Source: Fen-1308 sp035319125
Lineage (GTDB): Bacteria; Nitrospirota; Thermodesulfovibrionia; Thermodesulfovibrionales; Dissulfurispiraceae
NCBI GenBank assembly: GCA_035319125.1
Contig: DATHDG010000011.1
Coordinates: forward strand, 93,528 to 157,527
Length of the DNA stretch: 64,000 nucleotides
Reading direction: 5' to 3'
The notes beneath the pieces were generated by a model. The model made no database searches. It was given only the letters and a program-made list of their open reading frames with translations, and was not told where the DNA came from. Made by a program: the position numbers and the translations under genes. Positions 60,351 to 64,000 of the stretch are shown in pieces; positions within the stretch are counted from its first letter, which is position 1; each line of letters begins with the position of its first letter.

Positions 60351-61136
60351 CTACAATTTGTTCCAATCCTTTAATTTTGTCTCTATAAATTCAATTATAG
60401 CGTTGTGTTCTTCCGTGCCCCTGTTCTTGATGGTCATTGGCGCACCGAAGCTGAAATAGACCTTTTTTGAGGGGTCGATTTTGCCGAAATCCTTGAGCCT
60501 CTTGCCGTTGCCCCAGGCATCGGTCTTGAGGGCCACGGGCACCGCCGGCACGCCGGCTTTCTTTGCGAGTTTTATTCCGATGGTATTGAATTCCTTCGGG
60601 TCGAATTCGGGCGCGCGTGTTGTCTGCGGAAAGATTACTATCGAGCGGCCCGATGAAAGTATCTCGGATCCTCCGTCCAGGACAGCCTTCAGGTCTTCGC
60701 GCGGGTTCGAGCGGCCTACCACAATAGGATTTCGCGATCTCATTATATATCTGAAGACGGGATAGTCTATCAGGCTCTGCTTTACGACGAATGTCGTGTC
60801 CTTTATCGGTTCAATGATGCAGGGCAGGACCATTGTTTCGAGCGTGCTCATGTGATTGCCGATGAAGACACACGGCCCATCGAACTCTGCGAGATTATTT
60901 AAGCCTGTGATTTCGAATCTGACTCCAACGTCTTCAAGGGCCTGCATGACTTCGCGGCTGCTCGACGCCCATCCCTCGTTCCCGTAATGGCTGTGCTTGG
61001 CCTGAGAGCTGCTCCTGAAGACGATTTGCACATATTCGGAATAAAAGGATGCCGTTGGCATCAGCCGTGCAATTGCGGATGCGCGATGAGCGGGCGTTTC
61101 GTAGCGGCCATTGGTGAAAGGGATGAGCTGTTTCAA
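60351..61136 (-). CDS. lysophospholipid acyltransferase (PlsC-like)
   Basis: A 261-residue membrane-associated acyltransferase. The acceptor/catalytic motif is VFIGNHMSTLETM, giving H-x4-E where standard PlsC enzymes have H-x4-D. Block II-like RNPIVVGRSNPREDLKA, block III IVIFPQTTRAPEFDPKEF and block IV AGVPAVPVALKTDAWGNG follow. It probably acylates 1-acyl-glycerol-3-phosphate or a related lipid at the inner membrane; the substrate is not certain. The start is a TTG with AGGAG upstream. It is convergent with the cysS-like gene, sharing the repeat-rich 59-base gap, and divergent from nifU. Confidence 0.83.
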   Translation of the reverse strand: MKQLIPFTNGRYETPAHRASAIARLMPTASFYSEYVQIVFRSSSQAKHSHYGNEGWASSSREVMQALEDVGVRFEITGLNNLAEFDGPCVFIGNHMSTLETMVLPCIIEPIKDTTFVVKQSLIDYPVFRYIMRSRNPIVVGRSNPREDLKAVLDGGSEILSSGRSIVIFPQTTRAPEFDPKEFNTIGIKLAKKAGVPAVPVALKTDAWGNGKRLKDFGKIDPSKKVYFSFGAPMTIKNRGTEEHNAIIEFIETKLKDWNKL

Positions 61137-61215
61137 ATGTGACTCCTGTTTTTAGCTCAGATAGGTTAATTGCCTGCCTTTGCCGTTGTCAATGCCGGTG
61201 CCGCCGAATTGGTTA

Positions 61216-61244
61216 TTGAACGCTGTCGGCCCTTTGTGTAAAAT
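61216..61244 (+). promoter_or_regulatory. nifU-nifS promoter (leaderless)
   Basis: TTGAAC (61216-61221), exactly 17 bases, TAAAAT (61239-61244). The predicted +1 is 61251, the A of the nifU ATG. No usable Shine-Dalgarno sequence. Confidence 0.6.
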
Positions 61245-61250
61245 GAAGGC

Positions 61251-62090
61251 ATGTGGGAATATACAAAGAAAGTAAGAGACCTGTTTCTTCATCCGAAGAA
61301 TGTCGGCGAGATCGAAAACCCGGACGGAGTCGGCGAAGTCGGCAGCATAGCCTGCGGTGACGCGCTTAAACTCTCGCTCAGGATTGACAAGGAGACCGGC
61401 AAGATTATCGACGCCAAATTCCAGACGTTCGGCTGCGCATCTGCCATTGCGAGCTCTTCGGCCCTTACAGAGTTGATTAAGGGCAAGACCATCGAAGAGG
61501 CCCAGAGTATAACCAACCAGGAGATTGCGGACTATCTCGGCGGTCTGCCGAAAGAGAAGATGCATTGCTCGGTAATGGGCCAGGAGGCCCTTGTAGCAGC
61601 GATAGCCGACTACAGGGGCGAGGTCGCGAAGCCGTCCGAAGAGGCGTCGCATGAGAAGATCGTCTGCAAATGCTTCGATGTGTCTGAAGACAAGATACGT
61701 CGCGTGGCGATAGAAAACCATCTGACCACGGTCGAAGAGATCACCAACTTCACGAAAGCCGGAGGAGGCTGCGGCAGCTGCATCCCGGACATCGAAGCCA
61801 TACTGAAAGACATATGGGCGCTCAAGGAGGTGCCCAAGCCGAAGGAGCCGAAGAAGCTGACGAACCTCCAGAAGATCGCCCTTATCCAGGATGTTCTTGA
61901 AAGGGAGATCAGGCCCAGATTGCAGGAAGACGGCGGCGACTTGGAGCTTCTCGATATCGAAGGCAACAAGGTTGTGATCGCCATGCGCGCGATGTGCGTT
62001 TCCTGTCCGATGGGCGGCGTTACAGTGCAGAGCATCGAGCAGAAGCTTAAGGAGCTTGTCAGCCGGGACATTGTGGTGGAGGCCAGATGA
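61251..62090 (+). CDS. nifU: Fe-S cluster scaffold protein NifU (three-domain)
   Basis: A full-length 279-residue NifU that assembles clusters from NifS sulfur. Domain 1 (IscU-like, ~1-125) has the scaffold Cys in IACGDALKLSLRIDKETGK, TFGCASAIASSSAL and KEKMHCSVMG. Domain 2 (BFD-type [2Fe-2S], ~140-185) has VCKCFDVSED and AGGGCGSCIPDIEAIL. Domain 3 (Nfu, ~205-279) has RPRLQEDGGDLELLDIEGNK and the CxxC scaffold CVSCPMGG. Although first described for nitrogenase, NifU-NifS serve as the general system in many anaerobes, and no nif structural genes are here. It overlaps nifS by 4 bases (ATGA). Confidence 0.96.
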   Translation: MWEYTKKVRDLFLHPKNVGEIENPDGVGEVGSIACGDALKLSLRIDKETGKIIDAKFQTFGCASAIASSSALTELIKGKTIEEAQSITNQEIADYLGGLPKEKMHCSVMGQEALVAAIADYRGEVAKPSEEASHEKIVCKCFDVSEDKIRRVAIENHLTTVEEITNFTKAGGGCGSCIPDIEAILKDIWALKEVPKPKEPKKLTNLQKIALIQDVLEREIRPRLQEDGGDLELLDIEGNKVVIAMRAMCVSCPMGGVTVQSIEQKLKELVSRDIVVEAR

Positions 62091-63262
62091 AACCGATTTA
62101 TCTCGACAATAATGCGACCACGGCGGTTGCCCCAGAGGTTTTCGAGGCTATGGCTCCATACCTTCATGAGTTGTATGGCAACCCTTCCAGTATGCATACC
62201 TTCGGCGGGCAGCTGCACAGGCATGTCGAAGAGGCGAGGGCGAAGGTTGCGTCGCTGATAGGGGCCGAGCCTGAAGAGATTATCTTTACCAGCTGCGGCA
62301 CCGAGAGCGACAACACCGCCATTACCAGCGCCGTGGAATCGTATCCGCAGAAGAAGCATGTAATCAGCACGAGGGTCGAGCATCCCGCGGTGCTCAGCTT
62401 CATGAGGCATCTTGCGAGAAAAGGTTACAGGGTATCGCTGGTGCCGGTGGACAGCAAGGGAAGGTTTGACATGGATTTCTTCCTGAAGTCTCTTGACGAG
62501 CATGTGGCAATTGTTTCCATCATGCACGCCAACAATGAGACGGGTGTTGTCTTTCCGATAGAGGAGATCGGCGCGATCCTCAGGGAGCGCAATATCCTGT
62601 TTCATACCGACGCGGTGCAGACGACCGGCAAGATTCCCATCGATGTCAGGACACTGCCGGTAGATATGCTCTCTCTTTCCGGTCACAAGCTTCACGCTCC
62701 CAAAGGCGTGGGAGCGCTGTATGTCAAGAAGGGCACCAGGTTTCATCCCTTCATGATCGGCGGCCATCAGGAACAGGGACGGAGGGCCGGCACTGAGAAT
62801 GTCGCCTCTATTGTGGCGCTCGGCAAGGCCTGCGAACTGGCTCAGAGGGACATGCAGTCGGAAGCTGCTCATGTCGCGGGCTTGCGCGACAGGCTTGAAA
62901 AAGCGCTCCTCGAAAAATGCCCCGATCCAAGGGTCAACGGAGATTCATCAAACCGCCTGCCGAATACAAGCAACATCAGCTTTGAATATGTCGAAGGCGA
63001 GGCGATATTGCTCAGGATAGACGAATTCGGCATCTGCGCTTCGTCCGGGTCGGCCTGCACTTCAGGCTCTCTTGAGCCGAGCCATGTGTTAAGGGCGATG
63101 GGCATACCGTTTACCGCCATCCACGGTTCCGTCAGATTCTCTCTGAGCAGGTACAACACCGCTGAGGAGATCGACAGGGTCATCGAAATATTGCCTCCCA
63201 TCATCAAGGAGTTGAGGACGCTATCGCCGTACGGAAAAGAGAAGATTATTAAATGTTCGTAG
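62087..63262 (+). CDS. nifS: cysteine desulfurase (NifS/IscS family)
   Basis: A 391-residue PLP enzyme that takes sulfur from cysteine for Fe-S assembly. Seen: YLDNNATTAVAPEVFEAM at the start, IIFTSCGTESDNTAI, RVEHPAVLSFMRHL (PLP-stacking His), SIMHANNETGVVFPIEEI, FHTDAVQTTGKIPIDVR, the PLP lysine in SLSGHKLHAPKGVGALY (~205), and the persulfide Cys loop ICASSGSACTSGSLEPSHVL (~325). It starts within nifU (4-base overlap), so expression is coupled. The many Fe-S proteins in the glutamate-synthase cluster would be natural clients. A palindromic repeat follows directly after the stop. Confidence 0.96.
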   Translation: MKPIYLDNNATTAVAPEVFEAMAPYLHELYGNPSSMHTFGGQLHRHVEEARAKVASLIGAEPEEIIFTSCGTESDNTAITSAVESYPQKKHVISTRVEHPAVLSFMRHLARKGYRVSLVPVDSKGRFDMDFFLKSLDEHVAIVSIMHANNETGVVFPIEEIGAILRERNILFHTDAVQTTGKIPIDVRTLPVDMLSLSGHKLHAPKGVGALYVKKGTRFHPFMIGGHQEQGRRAGTENVASIVALGKACELAQRDMQSEAAHVAGLRDRLEKALLEKCPDPRVNGDSSNRLPNTSNISFEYVEGEAILLRIDEFGICASSGSACTSGSLEPSHVLRAMGIPFTAIHGSVRFSLSRYNTAEEIDRVIEILPPIIKELRTLSPYGKEKIIKCS

Positions 63263-63330
63263 GGGCAACCCTATGTGGTTGTCCATTTTCGGGCAGGCAC
63301 TGAGGCCTGCCCCTGCAAAAACACCCCTAC
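63259..63330. repeat. palindromic intergenic repeat, copy 3 (GTAGGGGC family, composite)
   Basis: Outer arms GTAGGGG (63259-63265) and CCCCTAC (63324-63330) enclose two inner hairpins, one being a perfect GGGCAGGC/GCCTGCCC (63291-63312) and the other an imperfect CAACC/GGTTG. It separates nifS and mfd. Confidence 0.7.
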
Positions 63331-63339
63331 CGTATCGGT

Positions 63340-63345
63340 TATAAT
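63340..63345 (+). promoter_or_regulatory. -10 element of mfd
   Basis: TATAAT lies 12 bases before the mfd ATG (63358), which has no Shine-Dalgarno sequence; the predicted leader is about six bases. No clear -35. Confidence 0.4.
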
Positions 63346-63357
63346 AAATCTGTAACA

Positions 63358-64000
63358 ATGACTCATCCGCATCACGACGACACTCTGCACCAAATCCTGG
63401 CAAGACATACAGATGATGTCCTGCAGCGCCTGAACTCGTCCCGAAACCCTGAAGATCTCAGGCACAGGCGGATTTACAATCTGTCAATTCCGCATCTTGC
63501 AGCGTTGCTGCTCCATCATAAACAGGGCTATCTGATTATCGAGGATACACCCGAACGCGCAGAGACACTATTTCACGATCTGCAATACCTCGAATCGATC
63601 TGCAAGCCGGGGCACGAGGCGGTCTATTTCCCGCCTCCTGCTTCGCCGGAATTCATCGGTGAAAGGGCGAAGATCATACATGAAATGAATTCGGCAGGCA
63701 CTGCGAGAATCGTTACTTCCACTGAAGCTGTAAATATCGGATTCGGCAAGTCGGGGCCCTTCGAAATCTCGACCGGCATCTCAGTGGAGAGAGAGCTGAT
63801 CGGGATGATGCTTGTGGAGATCGGCTATCGCAAGGTGAACATCGTCATGGAAAAAGGTGAGTACGCGGAGAGGGGCTGGATATTCGACATATATCCTGTG
63901 ACAGCCGACCTGCCGGTACGAGTCGAGCTCTTCGGAGATCAGATTGAATTGATAAGGACCTTTGATATTGAGACGCAGCGCTCCGTCAGGAAGATCAAAG
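63358..64000 (+). CDS. mfd: transcription-repair coupling factor Mfd, N-terminal part (runs off the window)
   Basis: The frame from the ATG at 63358 stays open to the window end; 214 codons are visible of an expected ~1100. The translation matches the N-terminal UvrB-homology region of Mfd: an early YNLSIPHLAALLLHHKQGYL, the segment VYFPPPASPEF, RIVTSTEAVN, and the diagnostic block with GEYAERGWIFDIYP and LPVRVELFGDQIELIRTFD ending ETQRSVRKIK. Mfd removes stalled RNA polymerase and recruits UvrA to lesions. The helicase and RNA-polymerase-binding domains lie beyond the window. The gene has a -10 close to the ATG and no ribosome-binding site. Confidence 0.92.
   Translation, partial: MTHPHHDDTLHQILARHTDDVLQRLNSSRNPEDLRHRRIYNLSIPHLAALLLHHKQGYLIIEDTPERAETLFHDLQYLESICKPGHEAVYFPPPASPEFIGERAKIIHEMNSAGTARIVTSTEAVNIGFGKSGPFEISTGISVERELIGMMLVEIGYRKVNIVMEKGEYAERGWIFDIYPVTADLPVRVELFGDQIELIRTFDIETQRSVRKIK

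Noticed and set aside
61610..62872. 420-codon minus-strand open frame opposite nifU and nifS
   Set aside because: It lies wholly opposite two well-recognised genes, shows no family motif, and is a by-product of their codon usage.
61251..63262. nifU-nifS as part of a nitrogen-fixation cluster
   Set aside because: No nifHDK, nifB or nifEN is present; in many anaerobes NifU/NifS are the housekeeping Fe-S system.
60303..63330. Palindromes at 60.3 and 63.3 kb as CRISPR-like or tRNA-like elements
   Set aside because: They are simple nested inverted repeats without regular spacing or cloverleaf structure.

Overview
The window is chromosomal DNA from a Gram-negative, probably anaerobic or microaerophilic bacterium. 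Outer-membrane proteins (TolC, a TorF-like porin), lipoproteins and an RND efflux pump indicate two membranes. MqnD points to the futalosine route to menaquinone. A MetV-MetF pair with an MvhD-like Fe-S protein points to Wood-Ljungdahl-type C1 chemistry. Together with a split, ferredoxin-rich glutamate synthase, this suggests Nitrospirota (Thermodesulfovibrio-like) or a related lineage. That placement is inference from gene content; no marker gene was searched. No phage, transposase, CRISPR array or rRNA was seen.

Layout. 0-1.5 kb: a 2-hydroxyacyl-CoA dehydratase-like protein (cut by the window edge) and its ATPase activator. 1.5-5.3 kb (minus): a methyltransferase, glycogen phosphorylase and mqnD. 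5.5-10.6 kb (plus): CIRCE-controlled groES-groEL with terminator, then mltG, ispG and a TrmN6-like methylase. 10.6-13.9 kb (minus): three small signalling or Cys-rich genes, a thioesterase and a PAS histidine kinase. 14-21 kb (plus): an orphan dppBC permease pair running into glnE, a DUF3617 protein and a DUF255 thioredoxin-fold protein. 21-25 kb: a pentapeptide-repeat protein, an orphan histidine kinase and a glutaredoxin-like/thioredoxin reductase fusion. 25-28.2 kb: a sigma-54-type promoter, a lone NifA-type HTH protein, a TorF-like porin, amt and glnK. 28.2-34.7 kb: arsR, tolC, a lipoprotein adaptor, an RND pump and DUF2892. 34.8-42.1 kb (minus): a NapH-like Fe-S membrane protein, a lipoprotein, a fused phosphotransbutyrylase-butyrate kinase, an ACT protein and pepN. 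42.2-44.5 kb: two tRNAs and small genes.

44.5-57.4 kb (minus) is the most distinctive part. Two consecutive transcription units carry mvhD-like, metV, metF, a degenerate FMN glutamate-synthase paralogue, an intact FMN glutamate-synthase domain and a GATase-GXGXG protein; then, after a terminator-like hairpin, a second GATase, a second FMN domain and a GXGXG-GltD-ferredoxin fusion. The proteins carry many predicted Fe-S clusters. C1 reduction and glutamate synthesis therefore appear genetically, and perhaps electrically, linked. 57.6-64 kb: a MATE exporter, a divergent CysRS-like protein, an acyltransferase, nifU-nifS and the start of mfd, separated by palindromic GTAGGGGC-bounded repeats.

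Nitrogen control recurs: glnE, amt-glnK, the sigma-54-type promoter and two glutamate-synthase sets lie within 42 kb. Many monocistronic or lead genes lack a Shine-Dalgarno sequence and have a -10 hexamer ending 6-7 bases before the start codon, which suggests that leaderless transcripts are common here.
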